This document shows, one piece after another, positions 17,341 through 23,668 of a stretch of DNA of 39,305 nucleotides. The number at the start of each line of letters is the position of its first letter. The stretch's first letter is position 1. The translations under genes were made by a program, and so were the position numbers. The stretch covers positions 1 to 39,305 of the forward strand of contig JANJUB010000064.1 of NCBI GenBank assembly GCA_024710805.1, in the 5' to 3' direction. The notes under the pieces were generated by a model. That model saw only the letters and a program-made list of their open reading frames with translations, made no database searches and was not told the DNA's origin. Source of the stretch: Fimbriimonadaceae bacterium. GTDB taxonomy: Bacteria; Armatimonadota; Fimbriimonadia; Fimbriimonadales; Fimbriimonadaceae.

Positions 17341-18354
17341 ATGCTCTACATCTTGTACGGCCTGCTGGCCGTGTTGTCCGCGATCATCGTGGCCGCCGAA
17401 ATGGCGACCTACTCGACTCGGCGCGAACGTTTGCTAGACCTTGCCGAGAAAGGCGACCGACGGGCGAAGTTGGCAGTCGTGTACTTGCGCGCGCCGCGTT
17501 GGTATCTCGCCGGATCGCAGCTTGCGATCACGCTCACCTCGACGGTGATGGGATTGCTATCCAGCCAGCTTTTCAGCCAACCCTTGACCGAGTGGTTTGT
17601 CAAAAAGGGACTCGACGCCAACACCGCCCAATCCGCCGGCTTTTGGACGGCGACCGTGGCCCTGACGTTGCTGCTGACGGTGTTCGTCAACCTGCTGTCC
17701 AAGCGGATCGCCTTCGCCTACGCCGACGCGACCGCCATGCTCTTTGCCCACGTAGCGTGGATCTGGATCAAGGCCACCGGGCCCATCTTAAAGGTGCTTA
17801 ACTGGACGGTCGACGGTTGGGCCAAGGTGCTGAGATTGCGTGATACGGGCGACAGTGACATCACCGAGCGTGATGTACTGACTCTATTGCGCGAGGGCCG
17901 TCGCGACAAGCTCATCGATTCCAGCGAGTTCGAGATTGTACGCAATGCCCTGGCGCTGAGCGATCGGAAGATCACCGAAGTGATGACGCCTCGGAACCAG
18001 ATTGCCTGGATCGACTTGAACTCGAACGATCCCTCTCACCTAGCCACGCGGCTTAAGGTCGATCGTTCGCAGATTCCCGTTGCGGAGGGGAATCTGGACA
18101 ACATCGTCGGCTACGTCAAAGTCCGCGAGCTTCTGGTCGCTTATCCCAGTCCGACACTCGAGAACGTCCGCGCTTGCCTCATGCCCTGCATGAGGATTCC
18201 CAAGTCAGCGACCGCGCTTCAGACGCTGAACACGCTCCGAGACTCGAAAGCGCGCCTGGCGTTCATCGGCGACGATCACGGCCATATCATCGGACTGGCG
18301 TCGCTCAACGATCTCGTCGAGTTGGTCTTGGGTGAGATCGTGTCGATCCACTAG
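17341..18354 (+). CDS. CNNM/HlyC-CorC family membrane protein with CBS pair (337 aa)
   Basis: The N-terminal DUF21 transmembrane domain has helices such as MLYILYGLLAVLSAIIVAAEMATYSTRRERLLDL (the AEMA-x-x-STRRxR pattern) and FWTATVALTLLLTVFVNLLSKRIAF. It is followed by a cytoplasmic CBS pair (DVLTLLREG, then KITEVMTPRNQIAWIDL, ending DHGHIIGLASLNDLVELVLGEI). The family exports Mg2+ or sodium-coupled divalent cations. The usual Leu-Pro-Lys of the TM domain reads Leu-Ser-Lys here. The C-terminal CorC/HlyC domain found in many members is absent. The start lies 3 nt after the preceding stop. The stop codon directly abuts that of the convergent VanZ-like gene. Confidence 0.88.
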   Translation: MLYILYGLLAVLSAIIVAAEMATYSTRRERLLDLAEKGDRRAKLAVVYLRAPRWYLAGSQLAITLTSTVMGLLSSQLFSQPLTEWFVKKGLDANTAQSAGFWTATVALTLLLTVFVNLLSKRIAFAYADATAMLFAHVAWIWIKATGPILKVLNWTVDGWAKVLRLRDTGDSDITERDVLTLLREGRRDKLIDSSEFEIVRNALALSDRKITEVMTPRNQIAWIDLNSNDPSHLATRLKVDRSQIPVAEGNLDNIVGYVKVRELLVAYPSPTLENVRACLMPCMRIPKSATALQTLNTLRDSKARLAFIGDDHGHIIGLASLNDLVELVLGEIVSIH

Positions 18355-19068
18355 CTAGCGCCGCTTTCGCTTCGCGATCGCCAGCCCGATCGTGACCCCC
18401 GCTCCATCGAACAGCAAATCGATCGGAGTCCCGTACCGCGTGTTGATGGTCGACTGGCGAATCTCGTCGAACACACCGTGGGTCAGAGCGAAGACCGCAG
18501 CTAGAATCGCCGCGTACTTATAGCCCCGGGCGGCTCGGTAGAGGCAGAACGCCATCACCCCGTAAAACACCACATGGACAGATTTTCGGAAGGTCCAAAC
18601 GATCGCTTCGACGACCTCGGGCGAGAAGTAGTCGGACAGCCATCCGCGCATGGGGGTCGCGCTGCCCGCGTTGCCGCTGACGTAGGCGATCAACGCCCCC
18701 ATGGCTAGCGCCGCCAATAGGAAGGTGCCACGGCGAATCCGTTCTTCGCCCAGCTGCTTGAGCGTTATGCCCCCCGCAATGAGGATCGCGCCGATCAATC
18801 CGATTCTCGTGACCCCCACTACGGTCTGCATTCGCTCTGAAACTTCGAGGGGTTCAAAGGACCGCAGGTACGCGAACGCGAACAGGGCCGCGTAGGTCAC
18901 CGTGCCGGCAACCGCCGACACCTCGAGAGCGGGCACCCGCATCAGCAAGGAACCTACGATCAGGGCCATCGCAACCACCGGCCAAACCGGAATATCGATG
19001 GCGTTCATGGCGAGGCCATAGGCCGCCGTCCCGATGAAGCCGACCAAGAACCACGCTACGAGCCTCAT
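18355..19068 (-). CDS. VanZ-like membrane protein (237 aa)
   Basis: A polytopic protein with an N-terminal pair of helices (LVAWFLVGFIGTAAYGLAM onwards) and several more up to about residue 120. The C-terminal ~110 residues match the VanZ pattern: RKSVHVVFYGVMAFCLYRAA, then ALTHGVFDEIRQSTINTRYG and DLLFDGAGVTIGLAIA. VanZ family members are linked to envelope stress or lipid modification but mostly lack a proven function. The start at 19068 overlaps the stop of surE (ATGA), so the two genes are probably co-translated. Confidence 0.78.
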   Translation of the reverse strand: MRLVAWFLVGFIGTAAYGLAMNAIDIPVWPVVAMALIVGSLLMRVPALEVSAVAGTVTYAALFAFAYLRSFEPLEVSERMQTVVGVTRIGLIGAILIAGGITLKQLGEERIRRGTFLLAALAMGALIAYVSGNAGSATPMRGWLSDYFSPEVVEAIVWTFRKSVHVVFYGVMAFCLYRAARGYKYAAILAAVFALTHGVFDEIRQSTINTRYGTPIDLLFDGAGVTIGLAIAKRKRR

Positions 19069-19838
19069 GTGGGAACGCCGAAACGAAAGTGATCGGAGAG
19101 GGATTCGCAGGCGGCATGGTGGGTCCAATCCAGCGTGATCGGGGTTACCGAGGCAAAGCCATCGGATACCGCCTGAACATCGGTCCCAGGCTGGTTCCGA
19201 TCCATGACCACGACACCCCCCTGCCAGTAGTAGGGCCGATTCCAAGGATCATGGCGAACCTCGACGCGATCTTCGTAAACCCGCTTACCCATGCCGGCGA
19301 TCCGGGTTCCTCGCAACTCAATCGGTGCGATCGACGGGATGTTCACATTGAGGAAGGTCAACTCGGGAAGCGGAGCGGTCACGAGGAGTTCCCAGTTCTC
19401 GCGCAACCACTGCTTCCCGGTCTCATAGTGGATGGGAGCCCCGGAGACGAAGCTCGCCATGGAGAGGGCGACCGACCTGATGCCGTTGATGCAGCCCTCC
19501 ATGGCTCCGGCCACCGTGCCAGAGTAAGTCACATCGAAGCCGAGGTTGGGCCCGTTGTTGAAGCCGCTCAGCACCAGGTCGCAGCCATCGGGCCAGAGTA
19601 CGGTGAGGGCGATGTTCACACAGTCGACGGGTACGCCGTTGACTTCGAGGGCCTCGTGGCCGAGCGATGTTACGGGACGTGCTCGGAGTGGGTCATGCAA
19701 GGTCATCGCGTGGCCACACGCGCTGCGCTCCCGGTCGGGGGCCACGACCTTCACCGAGCCAAAGTCCTGAGCGACTTCGACGAGCGCCCTCAACCCCTCC
19801 GCCTGGATTCCGTCGTCATTGGTGATGAGGATGCGCAT
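19065..19838 (-). CDS. surE: 5'/3'-nucleotidase SurE (257 aa)
   Basis: A metal-dependent phosphatase acting on nucleoside monophosphates. The N-terminal MRILITNDDG provides the Asp-Asp metal ligands (residues 8-9). APDRERSACGHAMTL holds the conserved Ser region, and LVLSGFNNGPNLGFDVTYSGTVAGAMEG matches the SurE signature SGiNxGxNlGxDvxYSGTVgAAmEg, with Asn supplying another ligand. The length fits. It shares four bases with the downstream VanZ-like gene. In proteobacteria surE often neighbours pcm and rpoS, but that context is absent here. Confidence 0.95.
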   Translation of the reverse strand: MRILITNDDGIQAEGLRALVEVAQDFGSVKVVAPDRERSACGHAMTLHDPLRARPVTSLGHEALEVNGVPVDCVNIALTVLWPDGCDLVLSGFNNGPNLGFDVTYSGTVAGAMEGCINGIRSVALSMASFVSGAPIHYETGKQWLRENWELLVTAPLPELTFLNVNIPSIAPIELRGTRIAGMGKRVYEDRVEVRHDPWNRPYYWQGGVVVMDRNQPGTDVQAVSDGFASVTPITLDWTHHAACESLSDHFRFGVPT

Positions 19839-19966
19839 CCCGTAAGGTGTACCCGCGCAAGCCCCAAGGATTCTTGCGGGGATCGGCCCCGTCGGATTAC
19901 CAGGTTTGGGTTCCCGGCTCTTTTCGCCTCACGCCTCATCGTGTACCATGTTGGGGAGAGGGCTTC

Positions 19967-20569
19967 ATGCAGTACAAGATTGCTTCCATTGTTTTCGGTC
20001 TCGCCGTAGCGGGCAGCGCTTCCGCGATTACATTCTCGAACGTGACGTTTCAGGCTCCGCCGCTTTCGGACGGTGCCACCTTCAACACGTCGGGCAACTC
20101 GATCAGCTTCTTCTTGCCGAACGCAATCGTCGGCGACCCGGTGGATCCTCTCCGTGCCGGTAACGTGAACATCCAGTACGACGCATTTTCGGCGGCTCCG
20201 GCCTTCGCGGCTGAAGTGGGTGTCAACTTGGGCGTTGCTCTCTCGGGCTCGGGAACGGTTTCGTTCATTGAGCAAATCTTCGAGCTCGATGCCATCGGCA
20301 ACGAGATCGGCGGCCCGATCGGTACGGTCAACCACGTCTTTCTGCCCGGCGGCGCCACGAACTGGAGCGGCACGATCACGTTTGACCGACAGGTGGAGCG
20401 ATTCCGGTCGAAGAAGTTCTTCAACCTCTCGGCGGTCGACACCGTTGACTTCGACCTCGCCGCGATCGGCTTGGTCAACCAGAGCATCCAGGTTGTCCCC
20501 GAGCCCGCAAGTATGGCCGCAATCGGCCTTGGCGTCGCCGCGCTGCTGCGCCGAAAAAGAAAGAACTAG
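19967..20569 (+). CDS. PEP-CTERM protein, first of a tandem pair (200 aa)
   Basis: A secreted protein with a signal peptide (MQYKIASIVFGLAVAGSASA) and a C-terminal sorting tail (VVPEPASMAAIGLGVAALLRR, then KRKN): the Pro-Glu-Pro motif, hydrophobic stretch and basic cluster recognised by exosortase. The ~155-residue middle (residues 21-178) is beta-rich, with SFFLPNAIVGDP and NIQYDA, and matches no family I know. It is roughly two thirds identical to the gene at 20747, so they are recent tandem duplicates. GGGAGAGG lies about 5 nt before the ATG. Unlike its two PEP-CTERM neighbours I see no sigma-54-type site upstream. Confidence 0.88.
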   Translation: MQYKIASIVFGLAVAGSASAITFSNVTFQAPPLSDGATFNTSGNSISFFLPNAIVGDPVDPLRAGNVNIQYDAFSAAPAFAAEVGVNLGVALSGSGTVSFIEQIFELDAIGNEIGGPIGTVNHVFLPGGATNWSGTITFDRQVERFRSKKFFNLSAVDTVDFDLAAIGLVNQSIQVVPEPASMAAIGLGVAALLRRKRKN

Positions 20570-20589
20570 CTTCAGTTTCGACTCTCTTC

Positions 20590-20621
20590 GATCGGGGGAA
20601 GCGGGATCGCTTCCCCCGATC
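20590..20621 (+). terminator. Rho-independent-like hairpin after the first PEP-CTERM gene
   Basis: A perfect 14-bp stem, GATCGGGGGAAGCG paired with CGCTTCCCCCGATC around a GGAT loop, starts 20 nt after the stop codon. It is followed by TCTTGTC, a weak T tract. It separates the two tandem PEP-CTERM genes into independent transcripts. Confidence 0.75.
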
Positions 20622-20705
20622 TCTTGTCAGACCCCGGACCAGCCGATATTGTCTCATCGGGATTTTCAAGCTAGAAATGCGGGGATTTTGAACTTCAAGG
20701 CAACT

Positions 20706-20722
20706 TTGGCATTCAGATTGCC
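20706..20722 (+). promoter_or_regulatory. Candidate sigma-54 (-24/-12) promoter of the second PEP-CTERM gene
   Basis: TTGGCATTCAGATTGCC has the GG and GC dinucleotides exactly 10 nt apart, with TTGGCA and TTGC around them, close to the consensus YTGGCACGRNNNTTGCW. The implied start would be near 20732, about 15 nt before the ATG and just ahead of an AGGGA ribosome binding site. In Zoogloea and related proteobacteria PEP-CTERM genes are controlled by sigma-54 with PrsK/PrsR. Confidence 0.55.
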
Positions 20723-20746
20723 ATAGGACTAGGCAGGGATTGGCAT

Positions 20747-21355
20747 ATGAAGAATTTTAGGTTCCTTTCTATTGGTATCGCGCTCGCTTCGGTGTCGACC
20801 GCGCACGCTACTTCGTTCTCAAACGTCAACATTCAGGCTCCTCCGCTTTCCACCGGCGCGACGTGGACTTCGTTGGGCAACTCGGTCAGCTTCTTTCTGC
20901 CGAACGCGATTGTCGGCGACCCCGTCAACCCGCTTCGCGCTGGCACGCTGAACATCCAGTACGATGCCCATACTCCCGGTCCCGCCGTTGCCAATGAGGT
21001 CGGTGTCAACCTGGGTGCCGCCCTCTCGGGCTCGGGGACGATCTTCTTCCAGGAGCAGGTTTTTGAGCTCGACATCAACGGAAACGAAGTCGCGGGTGGT
21101 CCCATCGGCGTGATCACCCACACGTTCAACCCGGGTGGTCCCACCACTTGGTCGGGAACGATCAACTTCAGCCGCTCCGTCGAGCGATTGCGCGCCAAGA
21201 AGTTCTTCACGATGTCGGCCACCGACACCGAGGTGTTTGACCTCGCGTCCATCGGCCTCGTCAATCAGAACATTCAAGTCGTTCCTGAGCCCGCCACTAT
21301 GGCCGCAGTTGGTCTCGGCGTGGCCGCTCTGATGCGCCGCCGCAAGCGAAGCTAG
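20747..21355 (+). CDS. PEP-CTERM protein, second of the tandem pair (202 aa)
   Basis: A paralogue of the 19967-20569 product: the same signal peptide layout (MKNFRFLSIGIALASVSTAHA), the same core with FSNVNIQAPPLSTGAT and SFFLPNAIVGDPVNPLRAG, and the same tail (VVPEPATMAAVGLGVAALMRR). The core is of unknown fold. Identity is highest in the first 60 mature residues and the sorting signal; the middle has diverged. The product should be exported, processed by an exosortase encoded elsewhere, and attached to or released from the cell surface. It has its own upstream sigma-54-like site and a terminator downstream. Confidence 0.88.
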   Translation: MKNFRFLSIGIALASVSTAHATSFSNVNIQAPPLSTGATWTSLGNSVSFFLPNAIVGDPVNPLRAGTLNIQYDAHTPGPAVANEVGVNLGAALSGSGTIFFQEQVFELDINGNEVAGGPIGVITHTFNPGGPTTWSGTINFSRSVERLRAKKFFTMSATDTEVFDLASIGLVNQNIQVVPEPATMAAVGLGVAALMRRRKRS

Positions 21356-21373
21356 TCCCTCCGCTCGTCCCGC

Positions 21374-21410
21374 AAAGAGAGCGCACCCCCTTTGGGTTCG
21401 CTCTCTTTTT
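21374..21410. terminator. Terminator between the PEP-CTERM gene and comF
   Basis: A 10-bp stem, AAAGAGAGCG paired with CGCTCTCTTT around a CACCCCCTTTGGGTT loop, followed by TT. The stem is A-rich on its 5' side and T-rich on its 3' side, so it can serve both the plus-strand PEP-CTERM gene and the convergent comF gene. Confidence 0.85.
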
Positions 21411-21416
21411 GCATTG

Positions 21417-22025
21417 CTACCCGCCCGCCGCGTAGGTAATCAGCGACACTTCACGCGCCCCTCGTTCAAGCAAGGTCTTCGCGCATTCAAGGGCGGTCCC
21501 GCCGCTCGTCGTCACGTCGTCGAGCAAGAGGATCGACTGTCGATTCACTCGATCATCGGCCACGAAGGCACCTTGGAGATTGTTGAGCCGCTCGTCGGTG
21601 CTAAGTCCCACTTGGGGTCGAGTCGGTCGAGTGCGCCGAAGCAACTCGGGTTGGACTCTTGTGAACGCCTCGGCGAGCAGCTCGGCTTGATTGAAACCCC
21701 GTAGGCATCGGCGAGTCCAGTGAATCGGCACCGGGACTACGGCATCGACCTGGTCGAGCCCGGTCCGATCGGCCAACTCCGCCATCTGCTGACTCATGAG
21801 TGCCGCGTGGGAAGTCACCCGGTCGTACTTGAGCCGCCGGACCGCCTGCGCCGCACGGCCCGTGTAGTCGAGATACGCGACCCGACGCGTGAGTGGACCC
21901 TCCGATAGTGGAGACTCGTGCTGTAAGGGCTCCATCTCCGCGGCGCACCGCTCGCAGATCGCCGCATCGCCGCTTCGCGCGCAGAGGGCGCACTTGGTCG
22001 GATAGAAGATGCCCAGCCAGTCCAT
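21417..22025 (-). CDS. comF: ComF family protein (phosphoribosyltransferase fold, 202 aa)
   Basis: It begins with a zinc-ribbon-like pair, CALCARSGDAAICERC (residues about 12-27), then a phosphoribosyltransferase-fold domain ending in the PRPP-binding loop SILLLDDVTTSGGTALEC. The conserved HWTRRCLRGFNQAELLA segment in the middle (residues about 102-118) is also typical. ComF/GntX proteins are needed for DNA uptake in naturally competent bacteria, but many carriers are not known to be competent. It starts 7 nt after the stop of the DUF1854 gene, so the two form a small operon. No other competence genes lie nearby. Confidence 0.9.
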   Translation of the reverse strand: MDWLGIFYPTKCALCARSGDAAICERCAAEMEPLQHESPLSEGPLTRRVAYLDYTGRAAQAVRRLKYDRVTSHAALMSQQMAELADRTGLDQVDAVVPVPIHWTRRCLRGFNQAELLAEAFTRVQPELLRRTRPTRPQVGLSTDERLNNLQGAFVADDRVNRQSILLLDDVTTSGGTALECAKTLLERGAREVSLITYAAGG

Positions 22026-22032
22026 TTCCGCA

Positions 22033-22581
22033 CTAGAACAGTTGCTCGATCAGCAACTGACTCGCAGTATCGAGCCGGCTATAGTCCTCGATCTCGAACC
22101 GCTGGCCGTCGACGCTCTGGATCAAGAAGCGGCCCGGGGCAATCTCCGACGAGGAGTCACGCCAGTTACGCACATAGAACTGAATCGGACCACGTGAGGT
22201 CAGCACGTCGAACGTCCATAGGCCGCCCTCTTGCTTCACGGAGTTCAGCTTCAGAACCTTTGGCGTGAAGTAGCGCCAGTCGATTTCCTGTTCGGCGACG
22301 TGGCGCGACGCGTGATCGAGTTCATCCAGCGACTTTAAGATGCCGACTTCTTTGCCTTCACCGTCTTGAAGCGAGAAGTATAGATCGGGGTGGGACAGCG
22401 GAAACACCCGTCGAAGGCGTGCGCCGAGTACACACCGATCGCCTTCGATGATCGCCCGCATATCCGAGGCCCCATCGGGTCGGTCCAAAGTAAGGCTGCT
22501 GCCTTCCAAATAGCGAAGATCGAGGTATTCCATGTTCAACAAAAACAAATCTGGCGTCACGAACCCTTTAACGCACGTCAT
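22033..22581 (-). CDS. DUF1854 domain protein (182 aa)
   Basis: Residues about 55-182 match DUF1854: RRVFPLSHPDLYFSLQDGEGKEVGIL, ELDHASRHVAEQEIDWRYFTPKV, FDVLTSRGPIQFYVRNWRDSS and FLIQSVDGQRFEIEDYSRLDTASQLL. The family is often encoded near cyanophycin or ABC transporter genes, but its biochemical role is not known. The start is uncertain: the ATG at 22581 has TATGAT exactly 5 nt upstream, and the ATG at 22533 begins closer to the conserved region. Neither has a ribosome binding site. I chose 22581 on the promoter-like signal. It lies upstream of comF and divergent to the Bax inhibitor-1 gene. Confidence 0.75.
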   Translation of the reverse strand: MTCVKGFVTPDLFLLNMEYLDLRYLEGSSLTLDRPDGASDMRAIIEGDRCVLGARLRRVFPLSHPDLYFSLQDGEGKEVGILKSLDELDHASRHVAEQEIDWRYFTPKVLKLNSVKQEGGLWTFDVLTSRGPIQFYVRNWRDSSSEIAPGRFLIQSVDGQRFEIEDYSRLDTASQLLIEQLF

Positions 22582-22586
22582 ATCGT

Positions 22587-22592
22587 ATCATA
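22587..22592 (-). promoter_or_regulatory. Candidate -10 element (TATGAT) for a leaderless DUF1854 gene
   Basis: On the minus strand TATGAT is followed by ACGAT and then the ATG at 22581, the same TATGAT-N5-ATG arrangement as at 2586-2591. It overlaps the AAGGAG-bearing leader of the divergent Bax inhibitor-1 gene. No -35 element is evident. Confidence 0.45.
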
Positions 22593-22615
22593 AGGAGCGA
22601 TAGGAGTTTAGAACG

Positions 22616-23362
22616 ATGAGAGGATCCAATCCGACATTACGGGAAGATGTATTTCACCGCGTAGCCGTTACGGGGCATGACTCGTCGGCCACCATGACCG
22701 TCAATGGCGTGATCATGAAGTCGGCCCTGTTGCTGCTCTTCTTACTGGCGGGCGCGTCGTACACGTGGTACATGGTCGCTTCGAACCCGGCCCAGCCCGA
22801 AGTTTGGATGCCATGGTTGCTCGGCTCTCTAGTCGTTGGCTTCATTCTTGGCCTCGTGATCTCGTTCGTGCCGAGAACCGCGGCGTTCTTGTCACCCGTG
22901 TATGCCGTGGCGCAAGGCGTCTTCCTGGGCGCTCTTTCGTCGATGCTGAATCAGCGTTACGAAGGCATCGCCCTCATGGCCGTAGCGCTAACCATGGGCG
23001 TGTTCGTTTCGATGTTGCTGGCGTATCGGGCCGGCCTCATCAAAGCGACTGAGAAGTTCAAGTCGGTAGTGATCGCGTGCACGCTAGGCATTGCGGTGAC
23101 CTACGGACTTACGCTGTTGCTCGGGCTTTTTGGGGTGCAGGTGCCGTACATCCACAGTTCCGGGCCGATCGGCATTGTGTTCTCGCTGTTCTGTATCACG
23201 ATCGCCTCGCTCAACCTAATCATCGACTTCGATTTCATCGAGCAAATGCAGGCGCTGGGCGCTCCCAAGGCAACCGAGTGGTACGCCTCATTCGGCCTGT
23301 TGGTCACGGTCGTGTGGCTCTACATCGAGATTCTTCGGCTACTCGCCAAGCTCCGACGCTAG
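22616..23362 (+). CDS. Bax inhibitor-1/YccA-type membrane protein (248 aa)
   Basis: After a ~33-residue soluble N-terminus (MRGSNPTLREDVFHR onward) there are about seven membrane helices, for example ALLLLFLLAGASYTWYMV, WLLGSLVVGFILGLVISFV and VIACTLGIAVTYGLTLLLGLF. The C-terminal part has SLNLIIDFDFIEQMQALGAPKATEWYASFGLLVT, the acidic pair and the GAPK.xEWYaaFGLlvTlvWlYlEiLRLL pattern typical of bacterial YccA/BI-1 relatives. The family forms pH-sensitive calcium leak channels; direct evidence is from BsYetJ. AGGAG lies about 9 nt before the ATG, a proper ribosome binding site. Its stop codon shares CTAG with that of the convergent alkyltransferase-like gene. Confidence 0.88.
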   Translation: MRGSNPTLREDVFHRVAVTGHDSSATMTVNGVIMKSALLLLFLLAGASYTWYMVASNPAQPEVWMPWLLGSLVVGFILGLVISFVPRTAAFLSPVYAVAQGVFLGALSSMLNQRYEGIALMAVALTMGVFVSMLLAYRAGLIKATEKFKSVVIACTLGIAVTYGLTLLLGLFGVQVPYIHSSGPIGIVFSLFCITIASLNLIIDFDFIEQMQALGAPKATEWYASFGLLVTVVWLYIEILRLLAKLRR

Positions 23363-23667
23363 TCGGGGCACCAGCCGAATCGCGACATGTCTACCCGTCC
23401 CTCGTGGACGGGTATTCCTTCTTTTAGGAGCAGGTTTTCCTGCTCTCGAGCGAGGGCAGGGTCACGCTTGTGGACCGGAAGGTCACCCGTTTTGGCGACC
23501 ACGCGCCACCATGGAACATCGGGCGGACACGCCGCCATCCACCGCCCCACGAGGTATCCGCTCACCGGTTGCGAAAGGGCATGTCCCAAATCGCCATAGG
23601 CGACACACCTTCCCGGGGGGACGCGCCGTACCCAGTCGTAGAGCTCTTGGACGAGTTCACTGGCCAT
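23359..23667 (-). CDS. Alkyltransferase-like (ATL) protein, MGMT family without the catalytic Cys (102 aa)
   Basis: The fold matches the C-terminal DNA-binding domain of O6-alkylguanine transferases: VRRVPPGRCVAYGDLGHAL, then VPWWRVVAKTGDL and LLLKEGIPVHEGRVDM. The active-site PCHR motif reads PWWR (residues 52-55): Trp replaces the alkyl-accepting Cys, as in ATL proteins (PWHR), and the His is also Trp. ATLs bind O6-alkylguanine and hand it to nucleotide excision repair. In Atl1 an arginine finger flips the base; the aligned position here appears to be Tyr (GYLVG). The ATG lies one base after the stop of the flavoprotein gene (TGA-A-ATG), so translation is coupled to it. Confidence 0.85.
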   Translation of the reverse strand: MASELVQELYDWVRRVPPGRCVAYGDLGHALSQPVSGYLVGRWMAACPPDVPWWRVVAKTGDLPVHKRDPALAREQENLLLKEGIPVHEGRVDMSRFGWCPD

Positions 23668-23668
23668 T

